Origin: CAYLPJ01 sp964385465
GTDB taxonomy: Bacteria > Planctomycetota > Phycisphaerae > SM23-33
Direction of reading: 5' to 3'
NCBI GenBank assembly: GCA_964385465.1
Contig: CAYLPJ010000002.1
Location: forward strand, 1 to 64,000
DNA: 64,000 nucleotides
The position numbers and the translations under genes are program-made. Below are positions 1-8,371 of the stretch, piece by piece. How positions within the stretch are numbered: the first letter of the stretch is position 1; every line of letters begins with the position of its first letter. Below the pieces are notes generated by a model. The model was not told where the DNA came from. It worked only from the letters and a program-made list of their open reading frames with translations, and did not search any database.

Positions 1-57
1 CGTATGGCTCTTCCATCCACTACTCTCCGCCGGCTACTGGCGCTTCTCCCCCGATTT
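1..57. repeat. 57-bp direct repeat, left copy
   Basis: These 57 bases are identical to 2593-2649. The copy begins at the first base of the window, so it may extend further left. It ends in the motif TCCCCCGATTT (47-57). A variant, TCCCCCGATAT, follows at 63-73, and the same core occurs inverted in the tandem 23-mers at 1504-1549. The two copies bracket a GHL10-like gene and an IS30-type transposase. They could be the ends of a mobile unit or a duplication left by insertion. If base 1 is a contig end, an assembly break in a repeat is also possible. Confidence 0.9.
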
Positions 58-225
58 GCATCTCCCCCGATATGGGGGTCTCAGCCCAACCCGATACTCT
101 GGCCCGCCGCCGCGGGCGTGCTTGGACCGCGTCACCGGGTGCAGACCCCTTGGGGCGTTCCAGCCCACATAATGGCTGTCAAGTGGCTATCACTGCGAAT
201 CGCTGGCTCTCGACGCATTCAGCCT
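58..225. other. non-coding stretch downstream of the GHL10-like gene
   Basis: No convincing gene was seen. The stretch contains one further copy of the TCCCCCGATAT core at 63-73 directly after the 57-bp repeat, and otherwise nothing recognisable. It lies 3' of the leftward gene that ends at 226. Confidence 0.5.
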
Positions 226-1413
226 TCAAGGTCCAGATGAGCGATGAGGCCACGGTTGTTTCGACTTGAGTGGCGACACGGCCGGCTTCTTGAAGGGCGC
301 GTTGTGCTTGTTCACGTCCCCGTCCACCGTGAGGGCCTCGATCAGCGGCGTGTCGTCAGGGCTCTGGCCCAGTCCGAAGATGGAGAAGCCCTTGACGCCC
401 GCCTGCCGGCCGTACGCGATGTGTGCGCAAAGCGCGGCCGGGTCCAAGGCCCAGTCGTCGTGGCCTGCCTCCCGCAGCCATCCCAGGCCGGGGTAGAGGC
501 GGTTGAACCGATTGCCCAGGAACCCCTTCCAGAGATCCACCTCCGTGTTCCACCGCTTGCGATCGGACGTGTACGACATCGGGAGCACGGCGTCGACGAT
601 CCCGCGCCGCAGCCACGTCGGCGGATCCTGCTGGTAACTGAGGAAGTTGGGGCCGCAGACCTTGTCCTTCCGTAGCTTCGGGTTCTCCCTGACCTCCCGC
701 GCGTAGTAGTTGTCGGGGTTGGCCGCATACCACGTGCGGTACCATTCCGGCACGGCGCCGGTCCATTCGACACCCTCTTCCCCCTGCTCGCCTCGGTAGG
801 CGGCCCTGGCGGCGGCAAACACGGCGGCCGTCAGGAACTTCCCGCGGTGCCTGGCGTTGATCGCCTTCCGGATCAGGCCCACGGTCTTGGTGACGGCCTC
901 GGTGCGGTGGTCCGAATGCGCCCATTCCTTGTAGCGGATGTAGTCCAGATGGACGCCATCCAGACTCGGGAACATCTCCAGGAGTTTGACGGCCCATCGG
1001 GCCTGGGCAGCCTGCTCGACGGGGTCATCGAATCGCACGTCTGTCGTCCGGCGATGGTTCAGTATCCAACCGTGCACGGCCAGCCCGCGCTCCTGTGCCT
1101 GACCCAGGAATTCACCGAACCTCGCCGGCGTACCCGACCCGCCGCCGTCCTGTGGAAGGATCTTTGGCGCCCGCAGAAACACGGTGTTGAGATTCGCCCG
1201 CTGGAGCTTCGCCAGCGTCGCTTCGTTGATGGCGCCCGGGTTGATCCAGGCGGCGCGGAGTTCCACGTTCTCCGTCGCCGTCTTGCCGTCCGTCTGTTTG
1301 GGGCCCTCCGCATTGCAGGCCGAGTCATTGGCGGTTAGGGCCAAAACCCCCACGCCGACCAGTACCACACGCAGCACTAGCGCGGAGAGGGCTGTGAGTC
1401 TCCTGTTCATCAT
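226..1413 (-). CDS. secreted putative glycosyl hydrolase-like 10 (GHL10/DUF187) family protein
   Basis: 395 residues from the ATG at 1413, which has GGAG six bases upstream; a longer open frame to 1542 runs into the tandem repeats and is unlikely. Residues 9-27 form a hydrophobic export signal. The mature part starts with the GHL10-type AAWINPG strand, followed by 'NTVFLRAP' and the family-typical 'GVHLDYIRYKEW', as expected for a TIM-barrel putative glycoside hydrolase. The C-terminal 'GVKGFSIFGLG' fits a last barrel strand. The substrate is unknown; related proteins are assumed to act on cell-wall or environmental polysaccharides. It sits alone beside the mobile region, so its presence may be due to transfer. 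Family call fairly sure, activity unproven. Confidence 0.75.
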   Translation of the reverse strand: MMNRRLTALSALVLRVVLVGVGVLALTANDSACNAEGPKQTDGKTATENVELRAAWINPGAINEATLAKLQRANLNTVFLRAPKILPQDGGGSGTPARFGEFLGQAQERGLAVHGWILNHRRTTDVRFDDPVEQAAQARWAVKLLEMFPSLDGVHLDYIRYKEWAHSDHRTEAVTKTVGLIRKAINARHRGKFLTAAVFAAARAAYRGEQGEEGVEWTGAVPEWYRTWYAANPDNYYAREVRENPKLRKDKVCGPNFLSYQQDPPTWLRRGIVDAVLPMSYTSDRKRWNTEVDLWKGFLGNRFNRLYPGLGWLREAGHDDWALDPAALCAHIAYGRQAGVKGFSIFGLGQSPDDTPLIEALTVDGDVNKHNAPFKKPAVSPLKSKQPWPHRSSGP

Positions 1414-1503
1414 GCAAGTCTCCGCTTCCTGAATGTACGGAACCGGGATCTCCCGGATGGACCTTGGCTGGCGACCGTCGCCAGCCCTTCTAACGATTCT
1501 ATG

Positions 1504-1549
1504 GGATATCGGGGGACACACAACCTGGATATCGGGGGACACACAACCT
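1504..1549. repeat. two tandem identical 23-bp units
   Basis: Positions 1504-1526 and 1527-1549 are identical head-to-tail 23-mers containing ATATCGGGGGACACAC. The second unit runs into the stop codon of the IS30-type transposase (1548-1550). On the minus strand each unit carries TCCCCCGATAT, the same core seen at the ends of the 57-bp repeats (47-57, 63-73, 2639-2649). The units are probably terminal sequences of mobile elements. Confidence 0.9.
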
Positions 1550-2474
1550 ATCTTGGACGGTTGTTCAGTTGCCGTAGGATGCTCTCGAGCTGCCAGTCTG
1601 TCAATTGGTCAAAGCGATCGCTTTTGGGCAGGTACTGCCGCAGCAGTCCATTGGTATTCTCGTTCGTGCCGCGCTGCCAACTCGAATACGGGTGGGCGAA
1701 GTAGATCTCCAGGTCCAGCAGTTCTGCGGTGCGTTCGTGGGCGGCGAACTCCCGGCCGTTGTCGAAGGTCTGGGTCTTGCGGCGATCGGCGGGCAGGCGG
1801 CGCATCGCCTGGTGCAGCGTTGCGGTGACGGCGCTGGCCGTGGGGCGGTTCAGCTTCCGCGCCACCGTGTAGCGGCTGGCGCGGTCCACGTTGGTCAGCA
1901 CCCAGCCGCTGCGGCCTTTGCCGACGATCGTGTCGCCCTCCCAGTCGCCCAGTCGGTCGCGGCAGTCGACCACCTCCGGACGCTCGTCGATGCTGGTGCG
2001 GTTGGGGATCTGCCCGCGTTTGGAGGGCTTTCCGTAGGGCTTGCGGCGTTTCTTCCAGGCGACCCGCAGGTACGGCCGGAGCCGCTCCGCACGCTCGGGA
2101 GAGGCCCAGAGCCAGCGGTAGATCGTCGCGTGGCTGATCGACCGGCCGGCCAGGTGCCCGGGCGGCGAGACGGTCAACCGGCCGGCGATCTGCTCCGGTG
2201 ACCAGCGGGTCTGGAGCTTGGCTTCGACGTGGGCCATGAGAGCCGCGTCGTCGGTGCGAGGACAGTTGCGCCGGGCTCGGTGGCGGACATCGGCCTTGAT
2301 CTGGGCGATGTCGGGTAGGTAATGGCCCGCCGCACAGCGGTTGCGCTGAAGCTCGCGGCTGATGGTCGAAGGATGCCGCCCGAGCTTCCGGGCGATCTCG
2401 GCGCGGCTGCGGCCGTCCATGCGCAGATAGAAGATGACAGCACGCTCAGATTCGGTAAGATGACGGTAGGACAT
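1548..2474 (-). mobile_element. IS30-family transposase, C-terminally truncated
   Basis: 308 residues. The N-terminus has an HTH_38-type helix-turn-helix ('LTESERAVIFYLRMDGRSRA', 'HPSTISREL'). The rve-type core has the IS30 DDE residues in 'DWEGD', 'TFDNGREF' and the Glu in 'TNENTNG'. Start ATG at 2474 with AAAGGA upstream. IS30 transposases normally continue past 'NNRPR' with about 15-20 residues ('K..LGY.TP.E.F'). Here translation stops immediately after NNRPR, exactly where the tandem 23-mer begins. All catalytic residues are present, but the missing tail suggests a damaged or chimeric copy. I found no matching terminal inverted repeats on the 2475-2592 side. Probably inactive or mobilised only in trans. 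Confidence 0.85.
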
Positions 2475-2592
2475 CGCGGCGGTTCCTTTGATCGAGACTC
2501 TTGGACAAGCCTCAATCTACGGACACCTCACCGTGATGTCCCTTCTTTTGCCGCTGCCGTTGCACTTGAGATGTGAATTCGCCCTGCCTTAC

Positions 2593-2649
2593 CGTATGGC
2601 TCTTCCATCCACTACTCTCCGCCGGCTACTGGCGCTTCTCCCCCGATTT
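2593..2649. repeat. 57-bp direct repeat, right copy
   Basis: Identical to bases 1-57, ending in TCCCCCGATTT at 2639-2649. It lies 118 bp upstream of the transposase start and about 150 bp downstream of the arylsulfatase stop, so it marks the right border of the inserted-looking segment. Confidence 0.9.
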
Positions 2650-2773
2650 CCCCGAACGTCTTCTTCGCGAACATGGCGGTCTCCTGCTGCCCGGGGCGCG
2701 CCTTCGCGGCCGACGGGCGGGCTCTGCCTACAGACAACCAACCCCGCGCCCGCCGCGCGGTGTCGCCCCGGCG

Positions 2774-2792
2774 CCGCCGATCCGGTCGGCGG
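2774..2792 (-). terminator. GC-rich hairpin after the sulfatase stop
   Basis: CCGCCGA (2774-2780) and TCGGCGG (2786-2792) form a perfect 7-bp stem with a 5-nt loop, 5 nt beyond the sulfatase stop codon on the minus strand. No U-tract follows, so intrinsic termination is only a possibility. Confidence 0.35.
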
Positions 2793-2797
2793 GGCCC

Positions 2798-4192
2798 CTA
2801 CCGCTTCCGCTTGCCCCACTCGCCCGCGCGGGCCGGGTCGTGCTTCGGATTGGCGGTGGGCATGCCGGCACCCACCTCTTCCCGCCAGGCGGCCAGCTTG
2901 TTCCGCAGGGCCGCGGCGACCTTCGGCAGGGCCTCGGCGAGGTTCTTCGTCTCGCCCGGGTCGGCCTGGAGGTCGTACAGCTCCAGCCGCCCGTCCTCGA
3001 AGAACTCCAGCAGCTTGTGCCTGCCCTGGCGGATCGCCCCGGCGGGGGTGGAATGGTGGTAGTGCGGGTAGTGGAAATAGATGGCCTTGCGGTCGATGGC
3101 GCGGCCGTCGAGCAGCGGCATCAGGCTCGTGCCGTCGGGCCCCTCGCCGGGCTTGACCTCGGCGCCGGCGATCTCGGCCAGCGTGGCGAAGAAGTCCGGG
3201 CTGGTCACCGGCGTATCGCAGGTGCTGCCGGGCTTGACCCGTCCCGGCCAGCGGACGATCAGCGGCACGCGGATGCCGCCCTCGTACAGCGTGCCCTTCT
3301 CGTCCCGCAGCGGCCGGTTGCTGGTGACGATCTCGCCCCGGCCGTGGAAGATGGTCTTCAGGCCCCCGTTGTCGCTGTAGAAGATCACGACCGTCTCGTC
3401 GGCGACGCCGAGCTCGTCGAGCTTTTCCAGCAGCCGCCCGATGTGCCCGTCGAGGTACTCGATCATCGCCGCGTAGGCCGGGTTCGCCTGCTGCGGGTGC
3501 TCCTGGCCGGGCTTCAGCCGCTTGCGGTGCCTGGCGATCAGCTCCTCGGGGGCCTCCAGCGGGATGTGCACGGAGTGGTGCGAGAGAAACGCGAAGAAGG
3601 GCCGGCCTGCCCGGACCTCCGCCTCCATGAACGCCAGCGTCCGGTCGGTCAGGGAGCGGACGCGCTTGTCCTTGCGGTTGGGCCCGCTGCCGGAGACGTG
3701 GAAGCCCTGCCGGGCGGGGCCGTACTTCTTCTGCCACCCCAGATGCCACTTGCCGAAATACCCGCACCGGTAGTCCGCCCGCGCGAGCAGTTCGGCGAGG
3801 GACGTCTCGGCCAGCGGGAGGCGGTTGCGGATCTCGGGCACCGTCAGCTTGGCGAACGGGCGGTAGTGGCCCGGGATGAAGTCCGTCAGGTGCAGCCGTG
3901 CGGGGTACTTGCCGGTCATCAGGCTCGCGCGGGTCGGCGAGCAGACCGGCGCGGCCGCGTAGGCGTCCGTGAACCGCATGCCCTCCTCGGCCAGGCCGTC
4001 GATGACGGGCGAGACGTGGTAGGAGCTGCCGTAGCAGCCCAGGTCGCTCCAGCCGAGGTCGTCGATCAGCACGAAGAGGATGTTGGGCTTGCGGGCGTTC
4101 TTCCGTTTGGCGGCGGCGAGCGGCGCGGCCGCCATCGCGGCGGCCAGGCCCGTGCGGCGGAGAAAGCTGCGGCGGGAGAGTTGTGGGATCAT
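2798..4192 (-). CDS. Tat-exported arylsulfatase (type I sulfatase)
   Basis: 464 residues from the ATG at 4192. The N-terminus has a twin-arginine signal (SRRSFLRR followed by an Ala/Leu-rich stretch, residues 6-28), so export folded via Tat is likely. Metal-binding 'LIDDLGWSD' lies at 42-50. The modification motif is C84-S-P-T-R, in which Cys would be oxidised to formylglycine; 'GKYPARL' follows. 'FYSDNGG' and the C-terminal 'LELYDLQADPGETKNL' are typical of arylsulfatase A-like enzymes. It hydrolyses sulfate esters, probably on algal or other sulfated polysaccharides; the exact substrate cannot be read from the sequence. It diverges from yjbQ. No classical formylglycine-generating enzyme is nearby; the FGE-fold protein at 40592 lacks its key cysteines. 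Confidence 0.93.
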   Translation of the reverse strand: MIPQLSRRSFLRRTGLAAAMAAAPLAAAKRKNARKPNILFVLIDDLGWSDLGCYGSSYHVSPVIDGLAEEGMRFTDAYAAAPVCSPTRASLMTGKYPARLHLTDFIPGHYRPFAKLTVPEIRNRLPLAETSLAELLARADYRCGYFGKWHLGWQKKYGPARQGFHVSGSGPNRKDKRVRSLTDRTLAFMEAEVRAGRPFFAFLSHHSVHIPLEAPEELIARHRKRLKPGQEHPQQANPAYAAMIEYLDGHIGRLLEKLDELGVADETVVIFYSDNGGLKTIFHGRGEIVTSNRPLRDEKGTLYEGGIRVPLIVRWPGRVKPGSTCDTPVTSPDFFATLAEIAGAEVKPGEGPDGTSLMPLLDGRAIDRKAIYFHYPHYHHSTPAGAIRQGRHKLLEFFEDGRLELYDLQADPGETKNLAEALPKVAAALRNKLAAWREEVGAGMPTANPKHDPARAGEWGKRKR

Positions 4193-4311
4193 CGTCGGCT
4201 CCGTGGGGGTCGGGTCTTCGGATTCGCGTTCGGCCCCCGTTATCGCCCCGGCGGGCCCGGGGGCCAACGCGAAAATCGGATTTTGGGGCCCCGCCCCCTC
4301 CGGGGGGCCGC

Positions 4312-4317
4312 TAGGAT
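4312..4317 (+). promoter_or_regulatory. possible -10 box very close to the yjbQ start
   Basis: TAGGAT ends 6 nt before the ATG at 4324. If used, the transcript would be leaderless. No good -35 box is visible at the proper distance. Confidence 0.3.
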
Positions 4318-4323
4318 ACCGGC

Positions 4324-4731
4324 ATGAACACGACGACCACCTTCGAGGTCCGCACGAGCGGGCGGGACGACCTCATCGACATCACCGACCGCGTGGGCCA
4401 GGCCGTCCGCGACGCCGGGGTCCGCGAGGGCACGGTGCTGGTCTACGTGCCGCACACCACCGCCGGCGTGACGATCAACGAGAACGCCGACCCGGACGTC
4501 ATCCACGACGTGCTCAAGGCCCTCGACGAGGCCGTGCCCTGGCGGCAGGGCTTCTACCGCCACAACGAGGGCAACTCCGCCGCCCACGTCAAGAGCTCGC
4601 TGGTCGGCTGTCAGGCCGCGGTCCCCGTCACCGGCGGCTCGATGCCCCTGGGGACGTGGCAGTCGATCTTCTTCGCCGAGTTCGACGGCCCCCGAACGCG
4701 ACGGGTCATCGTGACGGTCAGCGGCGACTGA
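4324..4731 (+). CDS. YjbQ / UPF0047 family protein
   Basis: 135 residues, full length for the family. The signature 'HTTAGVTINENADPDV' and the C-terminal 'SMPLGTWQSIFFAEFDGPR' are diagnostic of YjbQ (COG0432). Family members fold as small trimers with a conserved His/metal site, and some have thiamine-phosphate-synthase-like side activity; the physiological role is not settled. There is no ribosome-binding sequence before the ATG, and a TAGGAT box lies six bases upstream, which fits leaderless translation. Likely cytoplasmic. It is convergent with the secretin gene that ends at 4784. Confidence 0.92.
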   Translation: MNTTTTFEVRTSGRDDLIDITDRVGQAVRDAGVREGTVLVYVPHTTAGVTINENADPDVIHDVLKALDEAVPWRQGFYRHNEGNSAAHVKSSLVGCQAAVPVTGGSMPLGTWQSIFFAEFDGPRTRRVIVTVSGD

Positions 4732-4760
4732 CGCCCCCCGAAGACCGGGCGCCTCGCTCG

Positions 4761-4780
4761 CCGGGCTCCCCCCTGCCCGG
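4761..4780. terminator. hairpin between convergent yjbQ and secretin genes
   Basis: CCGGGC (4761-4766) and GCCCGG (4775-4780) form a perfect 6-bp stem with an 8-nt loop in the 52-bp convergent gap. No U-tract is present. Confidence 0.3.
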
Positions 4781-4783
4781 GCG

Positions 4784-6214
4784 CTATGGCTTGTTGGCGC
4801 GGATGAGGCGGGGGGTGACGAAGAAGTACAGGTCGTTGACGTGGTTCTGGGAGCGGTGGCTCTTGAAGAACCACTCCATAAGCGGCACGTCGCCGAGGCC
4901 GGGGATCTTCCGCTCCCGCGTGATCGTCCGGATCATCCGCAGCCCGCCGATGACCAGCGTGGAGTCATTGGGCACGGTGACGGACGTCTCGGCCTCGCGG
5001 CTGTCGAGGACGGGGTTCAGCAGCCCCTGCCCGGACTCCTTCTGGGTCATGCTGGAGAGGTTCTTGAAGCCCGAGATCGCCGAGACCGTCGTGACGATGT
5101 GCAGCTTGACGCTGTCGGGCCCGACGACCTGCGGCGTGATGTACAACTGCACGCCGACGGGCTTGTAGGTCGTCTTCTCGGTGAGGATCTGCTCGTTGAC
5201 GTACCGCGCGGACTGGATGGGCAGCTCCTGCCCGGCCAGCATGTAGCCGGTCTTGCCCACCGTCACGGTCATCCGCGGGGAGGCGACCATCTTGACCAGT
5301 TCGGTATCGGCCAGCATCTGGATGGTCGTGTCGACGGTCATCCCGGCTTCCTCGAAGACCTGCATCAGCCGCAGCACGCCGCCCTGGAAGCCGCCGGTCG
5401 TTCCGATCGAGGAGAGGAAGTCCACCGGGTTGAACGTGCCCAGCAGCGACTGCTCCTCCGTGGAGGAGATGTGCTCGATCAGCGTCCGCGCGCCGATCTG
5501 GAAGTCGAAGTCGTGCTTGACCTCGAAGATCTTCGCGTCGATCTCCACCTGCCGCGGCGCCACGTCGATGCCCGCCAGCAGCGCCAGCGCCTCGTCCTTG
5601 ACGGCCGGGTCGCACGTGATCACCAGCGTGTTCTCGTCGGGCAGGGGCACGACGGTGCCCTTCTCGCCGAGCTGGGCGGTGACCAGGGCGGCCAGCGGCG
5701 CGAGATTGGCCGGGGTGATCTTGACCTGCTTGCGGTCCGTGCCTCCCTTGTCGATGGCGATGGCGCCGACCCCGCCGTAGTGGCGCAGGCGGTAGTACAT
5801 CTGGATGCGCCCGTTGGAGAGCGTTGTCGTAGGGACCTCGTCGGCGAGCTTGGCGACCTGCTCGGCGGCGTTGAACTTCGGCTCGTCGGCAGTGCCCCCG
5901 CCCGTGCCCGGCTCGGCGCTGAGCATCGCGCGGGCCTGGGCCAGGCGCTCCCAGATCGGTCGCGGGGCGATCTTCTCGAGGACCTTCCAGTCGTGGTCGG
6001 AGAAGACGGCGCGGCTGGCGCCGAGGGCCTCGGCGTCCCGCGAGGGCGCGCCGGAGAAGACCAGCGGCTCGTCGGGGGAACGCGACCAGCCGCCGAACTT
6101 CGTGTACTGCTCGATGCTCTCGGAGCACCCCGCGAGGCTCGCCAGCCCCGCCAGGGCCCACACCAGAGGACGGATGCTCGATCGGGCGATCGGACCTCGC
6201 GTCGTGGTAGCCAT
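4784..6214 (-). CDS. secretin-like outer-membrane lipoprotein (GspD/PilQ family)
   Basis: 476 residues from the ATG at 6214. The N-terminus carries a lipoprotein signal with lipobox LAGC (Cys30). Residues about 200-280 contain the N-domain-type element 'PLAALVTAQLGEKGTVVPLPDENTLVI' then 'AGIDVAPRQVEIDAKIFEV'. The C-terminal secretin domain is recognisable from 'VTVPNDSTLVIGGL', 'ERKIPGLGDVPLMEWFFKS' and the final 'NDLYFFVTPRLI'. Secretins form the outer-membrane gate of type II secretion or type IV pili. No other pilus or secretion gene is adjacent; a GspE-type ATPase lies 50 kb away at 55955. The protein is short, so it may have only one or two N domains. Family call firm, system unassigned. 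Confidence 0.85.
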   Translation of the reverse strand: MATTTRGPIARSSIRPLVWALAGLASLAGCSESIEQYTKFGGWSRSPDEPLVFSGAPSRDAEALGASRAVFSDHDWKVLEKIAPRPIWERLAQARAMLSAEPGTGGGTADEPKFNAAEQVAKLADEVPTTTLSNGRIQMYYRLRHYGGVGAIAIDKGGTDRKQVKITPANLAPLAALVTAQLGEKGTVVPLPDENTLVITCDPAVKDEALALLAGIDVAPRQVEIDAKIFEVKHDFDFQIGARTLIEHISSTEEQSLLGTFNPVDFLSSIGTTGGFQGGVLRLMQVFEEAGMTVDTTIQMLADTELVKMVASPRMTVTVGKTGYMLAGQELPIQSARYVNEQILTEKTTYKPVGVQLYITPQVVGPDSVKLHIVTTVSAISGFKNLSSMTQKESGQGLLNPVLDSREAETSVTVPNDSTLVIGGLRMIRTITRERKIPGLGDVPLMEWFFKSHRSQNHVNDLYFFVTPRLIRANKP

Positions 6215-6752
6215 GGTACAACTCTGCCTTTCGCCCGCCCGGTGGGGATGCTCGTCTCCCCGGGAGGGCTTTGCTGCTTCCCAGAACCAACCCGCGTCGC
6301 CGACGGCGCGGTCGCTCTCCGCGCTGAACCGCCGGCGACGATCCTTAACGCCTGAAACGAACAGCTCCCGAGAAGGTTTCCCATGGTTTCGTGAGCATTT
6401 CAGGCATCCCGGCCGGCCGGCGGCGTCCCCGCGCTGCTCGGCCGCGCGCACCGCCGCCGGTCGCGCCCTCCCTGGCGGTCTCCGGGCGCAGCATCCTTGC
6501 CGCTTGACGCCCTATCGGCAGCCCCCTGATCCGCTCGCCAGCAAAAAACGAGGCGGCCGAGCCCCTGATCGCCCCCCACCGGTCACCGACCGGGCAGACA
6601 CCGGGCGGACCGCCCCGCCAGCGCATCGCCAACCGGTGTGGTCGGCGGGCATCCTCCACAGCGACACACCGTAACCTGTGGGGTTAAAGGGTTGGTGCGT
6701 GGCGGTTTGCCCGCACCGGCGGTGCAGGCAACTCATTGGAAGGAGACGGGCG
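6215..6752. other. 538-bp divergent intergenic region
   Basis: This region separates the leftward secretin from the rightward coiled-coil gene. No gene or convincing RNA element was identified. A TTGACG hexamer at 6504-6509 lacks a good -10 partner. A minus-strand GCAAAGCC near 6270 resembles one piece of the c-di-GMP-I aptamer, but the rest of the fold is missing. Long untranslated leaders for either gene remain possible. Confidence 0.4.
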
Positions 6753-7553
6753 ATGACGGCATGGCGAATCACGGTGATGTGCTGTGTGGTGACGGCGGCC
6801 GTAGCGGGGCCGGCGCGGGCCCAGGACGCGGCCGTCGAGGCCGAGGCGGACCGGGCGGCATTGAAGGCGAAGTACGACGGGCTGCGCAAGCAGGCGGATG
6901 AGGTGCGCAAAGAGATGGCGCGGTTCCGGGGCAAGTACGAGGACGCCCCGGAGGTTGCCGAGGCGAAGACGGCGGCCCAGAAGGCCTACGAGGACTACCG
7001 CACGGCGGTAAAGGAGTCCGCGGCGATCGCCGCGGCCCGCAAGGCGGTGGACGAGGCCCGCGAGGCCTTCGAGGCCGAGGTGACCGCGGCGATGCTCGCC
7101 GACCCCAACGCCGGGCCGACCGTCAAGAAGTACGAGGCCAACCGCAAGCGGATCGAGCAGCTCAAGAAGGAGTACGAGGAGGCCGTCAAGCTCGATCGCC
7201 AGATGCGCAAGGAAGTCGGGCAGCTCCGCGGGAAGTTCCTCCGCGACCGCGAGTTGGCCAAGGACGCCCGCGAGGCCGTCGCCGCCGCCGAGCAGGGCTA
7301 CCGCGAGGCGGTCAAGGCCGACCAGGCCGTCCAGGCGGCATACAAGACCTCCGCCGAGGCCCGGGAGGCCTACGAGAAGGCGCTCCAGGCCAAGCTGGAA
7401 ACCGACAGCGACTACGCCCAGCTCTCGGCCAAGCACAAGGCGCTCGCCGAGGAGATGAAGGCCGTCCGCGAGCAGATGCGCAAGCGCCCCAAGCGGTCGC
7501 GGAAGCCCGCCGAGCCCAAGGGCGAGGCCGCCGAGCCCGTCATCGAGGGCTGA
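6753..7553 (+). CDS. exported coiled-coil protein of unknown function
   Basis: 266 residues. Start ATG 6753 has AGGAG eight bases upstream. Residues 1-23 are a Sec signal peptide ending in ARA. Nearly all the mature protein is Ala/Glu/Lys/Arg-rich heptad sequence ('KYDGLRKQADEVRKEMARFR', 'KKYEANRKRIEQLKKEYEE'), predicted as one long coiled coil. A short basic/Pro tail ends the protein. It is probably periplasmic and structural. Glu/Arg codon use and composition match the neighbourhood. I recognise no enzyme motif. It is convergent with apt across a 33-bp hairpin-containing gap. Confidence 0.7.
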   Translation: MTAWRITVMCCVVTAAVAGPARAQDAAVEAEADRAALKAKYDGLRKQADEVRKEMARFRGKYEDAPEVAEAKTAAQKAYEDYRTAVKESAAIAAARKAVDEAREAFEAEVTAAMLADPNAGPTVKKYEANRKRIEQLKKEYEEAVKLDRQMRKEVGQLRGKFLRDRELAKDAREAVAAAEQGYREAVKADQAVQAAYKTSAEAREAYEKALQAKLETDSDYAQLSAKHKALAEEMKAVREQMRKRPKRSRKPAEPKGEAAEPVIEG

Positions 7554-7561
7554 GCGGGCCC

Positions 7562-7586
7562 CGGCCGCGACGCTTTTCTGCGGCCG
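7562..7586. terminator. hairpin between convergent coiled-coil gene and apt
   Basis: CGGCCGC (7562-7568) and GCGGCCG (7580-7586) form a perfect 7-bp stem with an 11-nt T-rich loop. It ends one base before the apt stop codon. It could act in both directions, though no U-tract is present. Confidence 0.4.
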
Positions 7587-8105
7587 TTACGACACCTCGA
7601 TGAGGGCGTGGATATTCCGCCCCGGGAGTTTCGTGCGCCCCTCCAGGAAGCACAGCTCGATGACGAAGGCGACGCCGGCGATCTCCGCGCCGAGCTTGTC
7701 GGCGAGCTGACACGCCGCCGCCATGGTGCCGCCGGTGGCCAGCAGGTCGTCGACCATCAGCACCTTCTCGCCGGCATCGAGGGCGTCGGCGTGCATCTCG
7801 ATGACGTCCTGGCCGTACTCCAGGTCGTAGCTCTGGCTGACCGTCCTGGCCGGCAGCTTGCCGGGCTTGCGGACGGGTACGAAGCCCGCCCCGAGCCGCT
7901 CGGCCACGCAGGTGCCGAAGATGAACCCGCGGCTCTCGATGCCGACGACCTTGGCGATGCCGGCATCGCGAAACGGTTCGGCGAGGCGGTCGCAGGCCTC
8001 GCCGAAGGCCGACGCGTCGGCCAACAGCGGCGTGATGTCCTTGAAGAGAATGCCCTCCTTGGGGAAGTCGGGCACGTCGCGAATGAAGCGTTCCAGGCTG
8101 TCCAT
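7587..8105 (-). CDS. apt: adenine phosphoribosyltransferase
   Basis: 172 residues from the ATG at 8105, the usual length for Apt. The N-terminal 'IRDVPDFPKEGILFKDITPLL' and the PRPP-binding loop 'VLMVDDLLATGGTM' are diagnostic. It converts adenine plus PRPP to AMP in purine salvage, in the cytoplasm. A longer open frame upstream is rejected because Apt homologues begin at 'LERFIRDVPDFP'. It is transcribed alone and convergent with the coiled-coil gene. Confidence 0.96.
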   Translation of the reverse strand: MDSLERFIRDVPDFPKEGILFKDITPLLADASAFGEACDRLAEPFRDAGIAKVVGIESRGFIFGTCVAERLGAGFVPVRKPGKLPARTVSQSYDLEYGQDVIEMHADALDAGEKVLMVDDLLATGGTMAAACQLADKLGAEIAGVAFVIELCFLEGRTKLPGRNIHALIEVS

Positions 8106-8183
8106 GCGTGAGGGGTCCTTGCTCTGACCGCGGCGGATCGACTGCGCCGACAGCATACCGGCCGGACCGGCCGGTGGCTACCA

Positions 8184-8211
8184 TTGACAGATCCCGGTTT
8201 CGCCATAGAAT
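8184..8211 (+). promoter_or_regulatory. sigma-70 type promoter for the LamG/PEP-CTERM gene
   Basis: TTGACA (8184-8189), a 16-bp spacer and TAGAAT (8206-8211). The start codon of the next gene is at 8372, so the transcript would carry a leader of roughly 150 nt. Confidence 0.55.
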
Positions 8212-8371
8212 AGGTATGGAAGCCGCATTGCCGGGCGCGCCTGAGCCGGTGCGCCCGCCATGACGGACCGGACATCCCGTCGGCGTGGAGGGCCTCTCGC
8301 CACCGCTCGCACCGCCTTTGTGGGCGCGGTGTGCATTGGCCATCCCTTACGGACCGACGGAGGAGCTTGAC

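Noticed and set aside
1417..1542. Longer start for the GHL10-like protein at 1542.
   Set aside because: The added N-terminus is encoded by the tandem repeats and flank, destroys the signal peptide position, and lacks a ribosome-binding site.
1504..1549. Tandem 23-bp units as a possible small CRISPR array.
   Set aside because: The units are directly adjacent with no spacers, and there are no cas genes.
6215..6310. Minus-strand GCAAAGCC region upstream of the secretin as a c-di-GMP-I riboswitch.
   Set aside because: The other conserved segments and the P1 pairing could not be placed; only an 8-nt match remains.
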